Shown: positions 1 to 11,053, counted from the stretch's first letter. The stretch: DNA of 64,000 bases from Candidatus Nitrosopelagicus sp. (GCA_028343215.1 JAOLYB010000002.1:62001-126000), one strand, 5' to 3'. Notes: generated by a model from the letters alone, not told the origin. Numbers and translations: made by a program.

Positions 1-434
1 TCTATTGAAATACCTACTTTTTCATTAACTTCATTAATTATGTGACAAACTTTATCAAAATCTTTGTCTGTTGGTTCTCTCCATGCTGCAACTAAACAAT
101 ATGAGTGTGCACCTGCTTTCTTTGCATCCATTGCTTGTCTAACTACTTCTTCTGCTGACATTAATTGATATTTGTCGATACCTGTATCAAAAAATGCAGA
201 TTGACTACAGAATGTACAATCTTCGCTGCAATAATTTTTTTTAATATTTGCTAATTGCTCAACATCTATTTTTGATCCTTGAAATGTTCTGGTAATCTCA
301 TTTGCTGCATCTGATAATTGGCTCAAAACTTTGTCTTCTACATTGAATAATTCATTTGTCAATTCTTCAGTCAAGCCTTGTTTCTTAAGTACTCTGTTTT
401 TACATTCTAGGATTAACTCTGTTTGGTTTTGCAT
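1..434 (-). CDS. bioB: Biotin synthase, 5' part only (runs off the left edge)
   Basis: Biotin synthase is a radical-SAM enzyme that inserts sulfur into dethiobiotin, the last step of biotin synthesis. Only the first 144 codons lie in the window, so the ORF track omits it. I translated the minus strand by hand: the protein opens with MQNQTELILE and carries YCSEDCTFCSQS near residue 65, the C-x3-C-x2-C cluster motif expected of BioB. The AWREP segment further on also fits the family. It is divergent from bioA-bioD across a shared 79-base regulatory gap, so all three biotin genes are probably co-regulated. Identity is confident from motif plus context; the C-terminal half cannot be judged. Confidence 0.93.
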   Translation of the reverse strand, partial: MQNQTELILECKNRVLKKQGLTEELTNELFNVEDKVLSQLSDAANEITRTFQGSKIDVEQLANIKKNYCSEDCTFCSQSAFFDTGIDKYQLMSAEEVVRQAMDAKKAGAHSYCLVAAWREPTDKDFDKVCHIINEVNEKVGISI

Positions 435-464
435 ATTCGAAATTAAAAAATTCACTAAATAAGC

Positions 465-492
465 GTTAACCTGTATAAAATCTATGGTTAAC
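465..492. promoter_or_regulatory. Probable BirA (biotin repressor) operator between bioB and bioA
   Basis: The bioB/bioA gap holds GTTAACC, 14 bases, then GGTTAAC: a perfect 7-base inverted repeat. The arm sequence and 14-base spacer match the known BirA box (consensus of the TTGTTAACC-N14/15-GGTTAACAA type, described for bacteria and archaea). A TATA-like TATAAAAT lies inside the spacer, so bound repressor would cover the bioA promoter. The repeat is seen directly; its recognition by a BirA with a DNA-binding domain is inferred, and no birA gene is in this window. Confidence 0.8.
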
Positions 493-513
493 CATTAATT
501 AGTCATAAAAAAT

Positions 514-3065
<2,552 letters not shown>

Positions 3066-3070
3066 TAGGT

Positions 3071-4468
3071 TTATTCAACAAATGCGTATCTTCTTTCCCC
3101 ACGCTTATCTGAGGAAATTTGTTCAACATGTTCTAAAATGAATTCTTTTTTTGCATTAAGTATTGATTGATCTGGTGTACGTTTATTCTCGTGTAGTTCT
3201 TCATAATCGGACAAACTCAATCTTTGTCGTTCTCCGATTTCTGTTTCTAAATTCATTTCTTTTACAATTTCTAAATGCTCTGGTTGTATTACTCCGCTGA
3301 ACACCATTGCACTACTGCCACTTCCGTATGATGCAAATCCAAAACGTTTTCCATCCAAGCTTACGCCTTTCTGGAACTCATATTCTAAACAGCTTCTAAA
3401 TCCTAGGTATAATGATGCTGTATAGAGATTTCCAATACTTTTTGATGCAATCAGTGAACTTGCAACTTTACTTTCGTAAATTTCTTGATATGTCTCTGTT
3501 TTTGCAAATCTCTTTGTAAATTCACTATCTTTTGCCATAAATTCTGAATCTGAAATAATTGATTCGATTGTTCCTCGTGGATCATTTGGTATTGGTTCTT
3601 CCATGCCAATTTCTGCAATCACTTCTTTCCATTTTGGTGTATTTCTTAACTCATGTCGAACCAAGTATGCAAGTGCTTTCTTTCCCATATTGCTATATGG
3701 TAAATGCATATTGAAATAATCAATATGATCGAGCATACTCTGACCTTCTTTCATTTCTATTAATCCTGTCTTGAGTGCTTTTCTCTTGTAATCATTTAGT
3801 GCATTTTTAACCTGAATTAGATATAGTAAGTTAGAATACTGACCGTGGACAATTGGTGTTTCTTTTCCAAATGGTCTGTAAAAGTCATATTCATTTTTAA
3901 TTGAGGTTGATGTTACTTTAGGATCAAATTCTAAAAGTCTTGGTGAATCATTTAACAACATTGCAATTGCTCCTCCCCCTTGTGTCATCTCTCCACTAGA
4001 ACCTAAATCATATTTTGCAATATCGGATACCACAACTAACGCATTTTTATCCTCGGATTCTCCTGCACGAATCCAGTTTGTATTATCATACAATGCATAA
4101 GAGCCACTCACACATGCAAATTTACATTCAATTCCTCCGCAGTGTTGGAATGAACCTGCTCCGTAAACTTGTTCTAACATTCCAATAACATACGAATTCA
4201 TTGCTTTAGATTCGTCAAAAGATGATTCGGTTGCAACATACAACCTTCCAATTTCTTCTGGCGATAATTTATTTTTCTGCATAATTTTTAAACATGCATT
4301 TGCAGCTAAACATGCTGGATCTTGATTGGCATCTACAATTGCCATCTTTGAAACTCCTAATCCTTTAACTAATTTTTGAGGATCAAGACCTCTTGCTTCT
4401 GCAAAGTCTCCTGCATCCATGAATAATCGTGGAATGTAAATCGAAATATCGTCAATTCCTGCTGCCAT
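3071..4468 (-). CDS. Hydroxymethylglutaryl-CoA synthase
   Basis: This enzyme condenses acetyl-CoA with acetoacetyl-CoA to HMG-CoA, entering the mevalonate route to archaeal isoprenoid lipids. The fold is thiolase-like. ATESSFDESKA holds the catalytic Glu (about residue 81), KFACVSGSYAL the nucleophilic Cys119, and MHLPYSNMGKK the expected His region. The length, 465 residues, is that of larger HMGS proteins. A TATA-like box 26 bases before the ATG suggests a leaderless message. In many archaea HMGS sits beside a thiolase and a DUF35 protein; here a thiolase-DUF35 pair lies 7 kb away at 11.1-12.5 kb. Confidence 0.93.
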   Translation of the reverse strand: MAAGIDDISIYIPRLFMDAGDFAEARGLDPQKLVKGLGVSKMAIVDANQDPACLAANACLKIMQKNKLSPEEIGRLYVATESSFDESKAMNSYVIGMLEQVYGAGSFQHCGGIECKFACVSGSYALYDNTNWIRAGESEDKNALVVVSDIAKYDLGSSGEMTQGGGAIAMLLNDSPRLLEFDPKVTSTSIKNEYDFYRPFGKETPIVHGQYSNLLYLIQVKNALNDYKRKALKTGLIEMKEGQSMLDHIDYFNMHLPYSNMGKKALAYLVRHELRNTPKWKEVIAEIGMEEPIPNDPRGTIESIISDSEFMAKDSEFTKRFAKTETYQEIYESKVASSLIASKSIGNLYTASLYLGFRSCLEYEFQKGVSLDGKRFGFASYGSGSSAMVFSGVIQPEHLEIVKEMNLETEIGERQRLSLSDYEELHENKRTPDQSILNAKKEFILEHVEQISSDKRGERRYAFVE

Positions 4469-4490
4469 TAGCTATGCCTCATGATGTGGG

Positions 4491-4497
4491 TATATAA
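4491..4497 (-). promoter_or_regulatory. TATA-like box of the HMG-CoA synthase gene
   Basis: On the minus strand TTATATA is centred about 26 bases before the ATG at 4468, the usual position for an archaeal leaderless promoter. No Shine-Dalgarno sequence is visible. Confidence 0.55.
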
Positions 4498-4569
4498 GAT
4501 TTCTAGAGTAAATATGATTTACGTAGTGATGAATTTTGTGGCGATCTTATTCATAATATTTGAAATTTT

Positions 4570-5379
4570 CTAATTTTCAAGCATAGAATTAAAAACTCTT
4601 TCAAATACTTCGTATGGCTGTGCGCCAGATAATGTTTGTACTTGTTGACTATTCGAGGAAATTACATAAAATGCAGGAGTTCCTGTTATTCCCAATCTCT
4701 GTGCATCCGCATTGCTTGCGGAAATTTTTTGGGTATATCGTTCATCTATATTACATTCTACAAACGCATCCAGGTCCAATTCAATTGCCTCTGCAAACCT
4801 CAAAAGATTTTCACTACTTGCCCATCCATTATTTTCTCCATTCCAATTACTAAACAATATGTTGTGATATTCCCAGAATTTACCTTGTTCTGAAGCACAA
4901 TGTGCTGCATGAGCTGCAATTACTGAATCTTGACCAATAATTGTATAATCTTTAAAGATAACATTCACTTTTCCAGTCATTACATATTTATCGAAAATTT
5001 TATGTTCTGTATTCTGAAAGTGTACGTTACAAAAATGACACTGATAATCTCCAAATTCAATTACTGTGATGTCTGCATTTGGGTTTCCTAGTATTGGGGA
5101 ACCATTTTCAAAAAATGTATCCATTGTAATTTGTACCGGATCTACTCGTTCTTCGGATAATTGTTTTTCTATCAATGGTGATGATGATCCTGTTAAATCT
5201 CCGACTCCAAAAACTACTATTGCAATACATATTCCGGAAATTATTGCACCAATTGTTAAAGACGGCAGATGTAATGTTTGTTTTTTACTATCTTTTGTAG
5301 TGTTATTTTTTTCTGAAATTGTATAATCTTTACCCTCTATAGAAAATGTAAAATCTTTGTTTGAATCTTTTGCATCCAC
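4570..5379 (-). CDS. Membrane-anchored DsbA-like thiol-disulfide oxidoreductase
   Basis: The protein has a soluble N-terminal stretch of about 40 residues, one hydrophobic segment (LTIGAIISGICIAIVVFGVG, about 41-60), then a DsbA/thioredoxin-4 domain. The active site is CHFC in the context EFGDYQCHFCNVHF. TGTPAFYV provides the cis-proline loop. It probably makes or isomerises disulfide bonds outside the membrane. A paralogue with the same EFGDYQC lead-in lies at 37984-38634. It stands alone between divergent promoters. Assignment to the family is firm; the partner and redox direction are not known. Confidence 0.9.
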   Translation of the reverse strand: MDAKDSNKDFTFSIEGKDYTISEKNNTTKDSKKQTLHLPSLTIGAIISGICIAIVVFGVGDLTGSSSPLIEKQLSEERVDPVQITMDTFFENGSPILGNPNADITVIEFGDYQCHFCNVHFQNTEHKIFDKYVMTGKVNVIFKDYTIIGQDSVIAAHAAHCASEQGKFWEYHNILFSNWNGENNGWASSENLLRFAEAIELDLDAFVECNIDERYTQKISASNADAQRLGITGTPAFYVISSNSQQVQTLSGAQPYEVFERVFNSMLEN

Positions 5380-5419
5380 AAAAAAATGACCAAATCATGT
5401 GATTTAATCCTTCCATTAA

Positions 5420-5428
5420 TTATAAAAG
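5420..5428 (+). promoter_or_regulatory. TATA-like box of the GAPDH gene
   Basis: TTATAAAAG is centred 28 bases before the ATG at 5452, consistent with a leaderless transcript. Confidence 0.55.
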
Positions 5429-5451
5429 ACTGGATTCTCTAACAAATATAG

Positions 5452-6501
5452 ATGAAGAAAGTCTTTGTCAATGGTTATGGTTCAATTGGTAGTCGTATAA
5501 TCCAATTTATCAAAGATGATCCTGAAATTGAATTGGTGGGCGTTGGAAAATATTCTCCAGATTCAAAGGTAAACGAAGCTATAGAAAAAGGGTTTAAGGT
5601 ATACGTTCCTGAAAAAAATCAAAATGCATTTTCTGATTTCACTATAACTGGAAATATAGAATCTGCCTTAGATGAGTCAGATCTTGTAATTGATGCATCT
5701 CCTGGAGGGATTGGTTTTAAAAATAAAAAATTATTTTATGAACCTCGAAATATATCCTCAATTTATCAAGGTGGAGAAAGTGTAGATGGTGAAAATGCAG
5801 TTTCAGATTTATTATTTAATTCAAAAGTGAACTATGCTGATGCGATTGGAAAAAAACATGTTATGCAAGGTAGCTGTAATGTTACTGGAATGGGTCGAAT
5901 TTTAGAACCTTTACGAAAAAATTTTGGAAATTCAATTAAACGATTCGACGTCACGTTGGTAAGAAGATGGGCCGATATTGAACAAACAGATGAAACTGTA
6001 CCTGATACAATTGAATTAACTCAAAGTCCACATCATGGAGATGATGTAAAATCATATTTTGGGAAAGATGCGCCTTTGTTCGTTCGCGCAATTAAAGTTC
6101 CCACCAGACAAATGCATTTGCACATGATGGATATACGGTTTAAAGAAAATGCCCCATCGGTTGATGAGATACATGATGTATTCAAAAATGAGTATGGAGT
6201 TGCAACATTGTGGAATGCAAAAGGAACTAAAGATATAAGGGATTTTGCAGAAAAATTAAATTTTAGTTTTAAAGATACGAACATGATTCACATACACGCT
6301 AACATGACACAAAAAATTGACGATACAATTCAAATGATGTATTCTGATGATCAAACAGGGATTGTAATACCTGAAAACCACATGTTATTGCAAGCGATGT
6401 TGTTTCAAAAATCACATGATGATGCTGTTAAACATACTGAAAAATTATTTAACATGTCTGAGAAAAAAAAATTACTAGAATCTAATTTTAGTAAAGAATA
6501 A
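5452..6501 (+). CDS. gap: Archaeal (type II) glyceraldehyde-3-phosphate dehydrogenase
   Basis: The enzyme interconverts glyceraldehyde 3-phosphate and 1,3-bisphosphoglycerate. In autotrophic archaea it probably works mainly in the gluconeogenic direction. The Rossmann start VFVNGYGSIGSR matches the archaeal GAPDH signature. QGSCNVTGMGR carries the catalytic Cys142, and the HLHMMDIRF region is where the archaeal family places its active-site His. The length (349 residues) is typical of the type II branch, which is very distant from bacterial GapA. It is a single gene, convergent with and almost touching the downstream CBS-domain gene. Confidence 0.93.
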   Translation: MKKVFVNGYGSIGSRIIQFIKDDPEIELVGVGKYSPDSKVNEAIEKGFKVYVPEKNQNAFSDFTITGNIESALDESDLVIDASPGGIGFKNKKLFYEPRNISSIYQGGESVDGENAVSDLLFNSKVNYADAIGKKHVMQGSCNVTGMGRILEPLRKNFGNSIKRFDVTLVRRWADIEQTDETVPDTIELTQSPHHGDDVKSYFGKDAPLFVRAIKVPTRQMHLHMMDIRFKENAPSVDEIHDVFKNEYGVATLWNAKGTKDIRDFAEKLNFSFKDTNMIHIHANMTQKIDDTIQMMYSDDQTGIVIPENHMLLQAMLFQKSHDDAVKHTEKLFNMSEKKKLLESNFSKE

Positions 6502-7746
6502 TCATTTGATTTTCTCTATTCTAATTTTATCTGGTTTATTTTTTGAAACTTTCTCTATCATTATTCTTAAGGTGCCTATCTCAATTTTATCTCCTTCTTT
6601 TGGTATATCTCGCAATTTCTCATGTAAGAGTCCATTTAGTCGGGAATAGTCATCACCTTCAGGTATGTCGGTTTTGAAAATTTCATTAATTTTATCTATC
6701 TCAATATCTCCGTTAGTTAAAATTGCATCATTCCCTTCACTTTGGAATACTTGTTGCACTGTATCTTTTTCATCATGAATTTCACCTACAATTTCTTCAA
6801 GTAAATCTTCTAGTGTGACACATCCTTCTACTCCTCCAAATTCATCTACGACTATTGCCATGTGTGTCTGCCTTCCTTGCATTTCTTTTAATAAATCACT
6901 AACACGTTTTTCTTGTGATACAAAAATTGGTTCTCTCATTATACTTTCAAGCGATACCACTTTTTCATTTTGTTCTAATGATTTCAAAACATCTCTAACA
7001 TGTACAATTCCTATAATGTTATCACTGTTTTCTGAATATACTGGAATTCTTGAAAAACCACTATTGTTAATTTCAGGTAATGCTTCAAACAATATTTTTT
7101 TAGAATTTAGTATGAACATTTTTGTTCGTGGTGTCATGACTGAACGAATTACTATGTCATCAAAATTTAGTGCTCCGTGAACTAGTTCACTCTCTTGTTT
7201 TTCTATAGCTTTATCTTTTAATCCCTGATCAATTACTCCTTTAATTTCGTCTTCTGTTAACCCTGGTGGATTGTCACTACTTCCCGTTAAACTGATAATT
7301 CCTTTGGTTATTGCTTCTAAAATTCTAACTACTGGGTAAAACGCATAACTGAATACCAATAATACTCTACTATATCTCGCTGCAATTTTTGCGGCATTTG
7401 CATTACAATACGTCTTTGGTGTTATTTCTCCAAAAACTAGTATGAGGAATGTCATAATTCCAATCACTATTGCTAAACCATCGTTTCCAAATATTTTGAG
7501 TGCAATGTCTGTTGCAATTGCAGTTGATGCGACATTTACTAAATTATTTCCTAGATTAACGCTGGCCATCATACGGCTAGGATTTGTTTTTAATTTTAGA
7601 AGCGTTGTTGAGCCTTTCACTTTATCCTTTACCATTTGTTCAATTTTTGAAATTCTAACTCCGACTAGAGCGACTTCTAGTCCACTAAAAAAACCAGAAA
7701 GTCCAATCAAAACTACCAGTAATGGTATCTCAAACTCTAATTGCAA
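6502..7746 (-). CDS. CNNM/CorC-type membrane protein (DUF21, CBS pair, CorC_HlyC)
   Basis: Three modules are visible: a DUF21 membrane region (residues about 1-180, with SGLEVALVGVR and FGEITPKTYC), a CBS pair (VMTPRTKMF and IMREPIFVSQEKRV at about 200-320, including VVDEFGGVEGCVTLEDLLEEIVGEI) and a C-terminal CorC_HlyC transporter-associated domain. Proteins of this type are linked to Mg or Co efflux and are often misnamed hemolysins. The start is TTG at 7746. The CBS pair suggests nucleotide control. The substrate cannot be told from sequence. Confidence 0.9.
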   Translation of the reverse strand: MQLEFEIPLLVVLIGLSGFFSGLEVALVGVRISKIEQMVKDKVKGSTTLLKLKTNPSRMMASVNLGNNLVNVASTAIATDIALKIFGNDGLAIVIGIMTFLILVFGEITPKTYCNANAAKIAARYSRVLLVFSYAFYPVVRILEAITKGIISLTGSSDNPPGLTEDEIKGVIDQGLKDKAIEKQESELVHGALNFDDIVIRSVMTPRTKMFILNSKKILFEALPEINNSGFSRIPVYSENSDNIIGIVHVRDVLKSLEQNEKVVSLESIMREPIFVSQEKRVSDLLKEMQGRQTHMAIVVDEFGGVEGCVTLEDLLEEIVGEIHDEKDTVQQVFQSEGNDAILTNGDIEIDKINEIFKTDIPEGDDYSRLNGLLHEKLRDIPKEGDKIEIGTLRIMIEKVSKNKPDKIRIEKIK

Positions 7747-7809
7747 TTGACAACCTCTAATGATTTTATTTTATTAAAATGAACCCTATTCGTCATATAT
7801 TGTAGTTAC

Positions 7810-7842
7810 ACCACATTTCAGATTAATCTAGTTAGATGTGGT
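7810..7842. repeat. Inverted repeat between threonine synthase and the CBS-domain gene
   Basis: ACCACAT and ATGTGGT form perfect 7-base arms around 19 bases, which themselves contain the palindrome AGATTAATCT. It lies in the 146-base gap downstream of thrC and upstream of the next minus-strand gene. It may be a terminator-like hairpin or an operator for the CBS-domain gene. Only the repeat is certain. Confidence 0.5.
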
Positions 7843-7892
7843 TTGTATTAAAGCCTTGAGATTAATTAAAATTGATTTTCTATAATCTGAGC

Positions 7893-9236
7893 CTAAATTT
7901 TTGGAGGTCTAGCAAATCTGTTTTCAGGATCATTATGATAATCAATTGGAAGTAGTGGTTCCTTTTGACGTCCTGTTAAAATTCCTACAACTTTATCATC
8001 TTTTTTAATAATTTCTTTGTCTCTTAATTTTTTTATTCCTGCAACAGATGCACCTGATGCCATTTCACAATCAAATCCGTTTAATCCTACTACAGACATT
8101 CCATCAAGCATTTCTTTATCTGTAACTTCTTCTACAATTCCATCTGTAAAATCTAATGCGCGTAATCCTTTTGCAATGTTTGAAGGTTTTCCAATTTGTA
8201 TGGCTGTTGCTTTAGTTTTTGGTTTAAGATCTTCATTATCATTCATTTTATTATAAAATCTTTCAATCAGTTCAAAATTTGGCGCTCCGTCATTCCATCG
8301 TAATTTTTCTTCATCAAAAATACCATTAAATAATTGATACAGTGTATTTGCACCTTTTGCATTGATCACTGCAATACGTGGAATTTTTTTAATCCATCCC
8401 CATTCGTATAATTCCATCAAACTCTTTCCACAACTGGATGTATTTCCTAATGCCCCTCCTGGATAAACAAGCCAGTCTGGTACTTCCCAGTTTAATGCTT
8501 CAAGTGCCCTATATGGAATTGTTTTTTGTCCTTCTATTCTAAATGGATTTACGGAATTCACAGTATAACTTCCTGGTTCTTCTGCGGCCTTCAAAGATTT
8601 TGTAAATGCATCATCAAAATTTCCATTAACTTTTACCATCTGTGTTCCAAATTGATATGCTTGACTTAATTTTCCAGGAGCTATTTGTCCGTCTGGAATG
8701 TATACGTCACATTCCATATTTTCATTTGCGGCAAACATTCCTGCTGATGCAGATGTGTTTCCAGTTGATGCACAAATAATTTTTTTAGCGTTCATCATTT
8801 TTCCATGAGTGACTGCTGCTGACATACCATTATCCTTGAAAGAACCACTTGGATTGTATCCTTCTGGCTGGAATACTACATTTTCATTATTGATTCCAAC
8901 AAAATCTGCAACCTTGCTCATGTGATATGGTTTTGACTGTCTTCCTTCTGCGCCATCTAGTGAGACCAAATGTTTTGAACATTGTTCGATATCTTCTGTT
9001 TCAATTTCACAAAAATTTAATAATTCTCTAAATCTCCACACTCCGCTTTCATTGTAGATACTTCCTTCTGGGTTTCGTCTTTCATAAAATACGTCTTTCA
9101 AATTTGGATTTGGTTTATTTTCATATTTTACATCAAGTAGAAAGTCACAAGAATCGCATTTTATGGCAAGTGATCTTATTGGGTATATTTTTCCACATTT
9201 TGGATTAATACATACAAGTTTTGCTTGCTGTTGCAT
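7893..9236 (-). CDS. thrC: Threonine synthase
   Basis: PLP enzyme turning O-phosphohomoserine into threonine. An N-terminal zinc-ribbon-like element (C9, C14, C27, C30) precedes the catalytic fold, as in many archaeal ThrC proteins. NPSGSFKDNGMS contains the Schiff-base Lys134, and ASTGNTSASAG is the phosphate-binding loop. The 447-residue length is normal. Its product feeds the threonine ammonia-lyase at 17.1 kb, and ilvD at 41.6 kb continues towards isoleucine, but the three are not in one operon. Confidence 0.93.
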   Translation of the reverse strand: MQQQAKLVCINPKCGKIYPIRSLAIKCDSCDFLLDVKYENKPNPNLKDVFYERRNPEGSIYNESGVWRFRELLNFCEIETEDIEQCSKHLVSLDGAEGRQSKPYHMSKVADFVGINNENVVFQPEGYNPSGSFKDNGMSAAVTHGKMMNAKKIICASTGNTSASAGMFAANENMECDVYIPDGQIAPGKLSQAYQFGTQMVKVNGNFDDAFTKSLKAAEEPGSYTVNSVNPFRIEGQKTIPYRALEALNWEVPDWLVYPGGALGNTSSCGKSLMELYEWGWIKKIPRIAVINAKGANTLYQLFNGIFDEEKLRWNDGAPNFELIERFYNKMNDNEDLKPKTKATAIQIGKPSNIAKGLRALDFTDGIVEEVTDKEMLDGMSVVGLNGFDCEMASGASVAGIKKLRDKEIIKKDDKVVGILTGRQKEPLLPIDYHNDPENRFARPPKI

Positions 9237-9308
9237 GATTCTAACACAATTTTGCTACTAATTTAAAGGCTGGATTGATAATCTTTACCTCATATTTTCA
9301 TAATATTC

Positions 9309-9343
9309 ACTAAGTAAAGATTTACAACTAATTTTTACTTAGT
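9309..9343. repeat. Strong hairpin or operator upstream of the HEPN-like gene
   Basis: ACTAAGTAAA and TTTACTTAGT are perfect 10-base arms. As RNA the stem extends inward by one G-U and three A-U pairs, giving about 14 pairs around a 7-base loop (TACAACT). The right arm ends six bases before the ATG at 9350. It lies in the divergent gap between threonine synthase and the small ORF. It may be a dimeric operator or a 5' leader hairpin. Confidence 0.7.
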
Positions 9344-9349
9344 TTCTTT

Positions 9350-9727
9350 ATGGTTGTAGTTGATGAATATTTTCATGATCTAATGAAGAAAATTTTAAAC
9401 AGTTATGATGTAATAAAAAATCTAGACGACTCTAAAGAAGATTTTTTTGTATTAGATGTGGAATTGACTAAAATCAATGGATTGTTACGCGTGTTAGTCC
9501 GAAAATTGGAAGAATTTTCTGACAAAAATATTGAATTTTCAAAATTGAATAAAAAAATACAAAACTATTTTGAAAATTACTATTTTGTTGGTGAACTTGA
9601 AAAAATTAAAGAGGTATATTCAGAAGATCCATTACGTGTCAAACATATTAGAAATTCTATCATACATTCACTTCAAGATGATAAAATGATTTTTAGAATT
9701 TATGACATTGCAAAAGATTTGAAGTGA
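9350..9727 (+). CDS. Small HEPN-like protein of unknown function
   Basis: The protein is 125 residues, all apparently helical and highly charged. Near the C-terminus it has HIRNSIIHS, in which RNSIIH fits the R-x4-H signature of HEPN domains (typically RN...H), the ribonuclease motif of HepT, AbiF and related proteins. The rest, with two long helices before the motif, is compatible with a HEPN bundle, but no full-length similarity can be claimed from reading. No MNT nucleotidyltransferase partner is adjacent. The gene is divergent from thrC and converges with the next gene, their stop codons abutting. Overall the HEPN call is an inference from one motif. Confidence 0.75.
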   Translation: MVVVDEYFHDLMKKILNSYDVIKNLDDSKEDFFVLDVELTKINGLLRVLVRKLEEFSDKNIEFSKLNKKIQNYFENYYFVGELEKIKEVYSEDPLRVKHIRNSIIHSLQDDKMIFRIYDIAKDLK

Positions 9728-10039
9728 TTATTTTTTCTTTTTTAAAATTTTAGAATCTTTATCTTTTAGTTGTTTGTCCACTTCTGATTTTTTATCCTCG
9801 ACAGCTTTGAAAACTTCTTGTATGAGTCCGTCCAAATGTCCATCTGAAACATCGGGAGATACGGATTCTGCAATATTATTAATTGCAGCGGAAATTTCTG
9901 AACTCACCTGTTCAAAACTTTCAGGATCTTCCGCAGCTGTTGCATATAATGCCTTTAAGTTATCAACCTGATTTAATACTTGATCAGTTAAAGTTAATTT
10001 ATAATCTGCGCCATCTACTGAAATATCCTTTGTTATCAT
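9728..10039 (-). CDS. Small acidic helical protein of unknown function
   Basis: 103 residues, not recognised. It begins ITKDISVDGADYKLTLTD, which looks like a beta hairpin, followed by helices and a lysine-rich tail ending KILKKKK. It is soluble, with no Cys. Its stop codon abuts that of the HEPN-like gene, with which it converges. Confidence 0.65.
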   Translation of the reverse strand: MITKDISVDGADYKLTLTDQVLNQVDNLKALYATAAEDPESFEQVSSEISAAINNIAESVSPDVSDGHLDGLIQEVFKAVEDKKSEVDKQLKDKDSKILKKKK

Positions 10040-10079
10040 AAAATTTGTTCGAAAAGTAGGTTCTTAAAGTTTCTGACTA

Positions 10080-10445
10080 TTAGAATACTATCATATCCAG
10101 TGCATGTGCATCACTAATCAGAGTGGTATGCCTTGAATTTACAACATATCCATTCTTAATTTCTTTTGTAGGAACCCATCTGTTTGTCGAGGTATAGTGT
10201 CTATCTTTGACTAGTCTTTTCTCTACTTCTTCTATATCTAATTCGCCTTCTTCGATTTTTTGTGTTTTAAGATGCTTAATTGTTATTATGACTTTGGTCA
10301 CCTTTACCCTATCTCCAAATTTCCATTGCAAAGGTGTTGTTTCATCAGATACTTCGATTACTTTTATTTTCATTTCTTTATCGCCTAGAACATTTTTACT
10401 AATTAGCATACGTTCGTCAATAAAATCTGAGAAGCTCATACACAA
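10080..10445 (-). CDS. Protein of unknown function
   Basis: 121 residues, not recognised. The centre (MKIKVIEVSDETTPLQWKFGDRVKVTKVIITIKHL) reads as a beta-rich fold of small-barrel type. A basic middle and a hydrophobic end follow. There is no metal motif or membrane segment. The start could be the first Met or one of the internal Met codons. It lies downstream of the resolvase-like gene on the same strand, with a 50-base gap holding an inverted repeat. Confidence 0.65.
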   Translation of the reverse strand: MCMSFSDFIDERMLISKNVLGDKEMKIKVIEVSDETTPLQWKFGDRVKVTKVIITIKHLKTQKIEEGELDIEEVEKRLVKDRHYTSTNRWVPTKEIKNGYVVNSRHTTLISDAHALDMIVF

Positions 10446-10451
10446 TTCAAT

Positions 10452-10480
10452 AATTTGTCATTAATAAATAAAGACAAATT
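10452..10480. repeat. Inverted repeat before the 10080-10445 gene
   Basis: AATTTGTC and GACAAATT (8-base perfect arms, 13 bases apart), with a run of T on the plus-strand side. On the minus strand it sits just before the start of the downstream gene, so it may be an operator. As a terminator it would read in the plus direction, where no gene ends. Confidence 0.45.
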
Positions 10481-10495
10481 TTTTTCCACATAGTG

Positions 10496-11053
10496 CTAAT
10501 TGGCTTTGGAACCTGTTTTTCGATGTTTAGATATGAATGGCATTTTGTAATCTTTCAAGTCCATTTTTTTCTTTTCCCCTTGAATTAAGGCATATGTGTC
10601 ACCATCATATTTGCATACAATGTCTGTAGGATTCTTTTTTTCATTCCATACTTTGTAAAATTCTCTTAATTCTCTCTTTTCGTATTTACCTGTTCCAATC
10701 CTTTTTTTTGATAGAAATTTAAATGCAAGAATTACCTTTCTAGTTTTATACACTGTGAAATTATTTGTCCAACTTAGACATCGAATTATCTGATCAAATG
10801 GAACCATTAATGTAGTTCCTGTTCCAGATTTTGCTTCGATCGTGAATATCACGCTATCTTCATTATTGACACATAAAATATCAGGTAATGCTACACTTGG
10901 GGATCCTAACCTAAACGCTTTCCATCTTTCCAGTTTATTGAATCGTTTTACTAGTGTATCTTCCCAATTATATCCCCTCTGTCTTCTCGTCTGTGCAATT
11001 TTTTTAAAATTAAGCGATTTTGTTTTATTTTCAATTTTTAAATTAGATCTCAT
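10496..11053 (-). CDS. Holliday junction resolvase-like nuclease (Hjc/PD-(D/E)xK type)
   Basis: The order of motifs matches archaeal Hjc: RRQRGYNWEDTLVKRFN (the conserved basic start and Glu), RLGSPSVALPDILCV (catalytic Asp) and IFTIEAKSGTGT (the E-x-K pair). This is the D-ExK core of the restriction-endonuclease fold. The 185-residue length exceeds classical Hjc (about 130) because of a basic C-terminal region. It probably cleaves four-way DNA junctions in recombination or fork repair. A different nuclease of this fold remains possible, as I cannot test the dimer interface. Confidence 0.7.
   Translation of the reverse strand: MRSNLKIENKTKSLNFKKIAQTRRQRGYNWEDTLVKRFNKLERWKAFRLGSPSVALPDILCVNNEDSVIFTIEAKSGTGTTLMVPFDQIIRCLSWTNNFTVYKTRKVILAFKFLSKKRIGTGKYEKRELREFYKVWNEKKNPTDIVCKYDGDTYALIQGEKKKMDLKDYKMPFISKHRKTGSKAN

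Noticed and set aside
6815-7180. 121-residue plus-strand ORF inside the CBS-domain gene
   Set aside because: Antisense shadow of a recognised protein; no independent evidence.
10452-10486. Rho-independent-like terminator on the plus strand
   Set aside because: The stem and T run read plus, but no plus-strand gene ends here; kept only as an inverted repeat.
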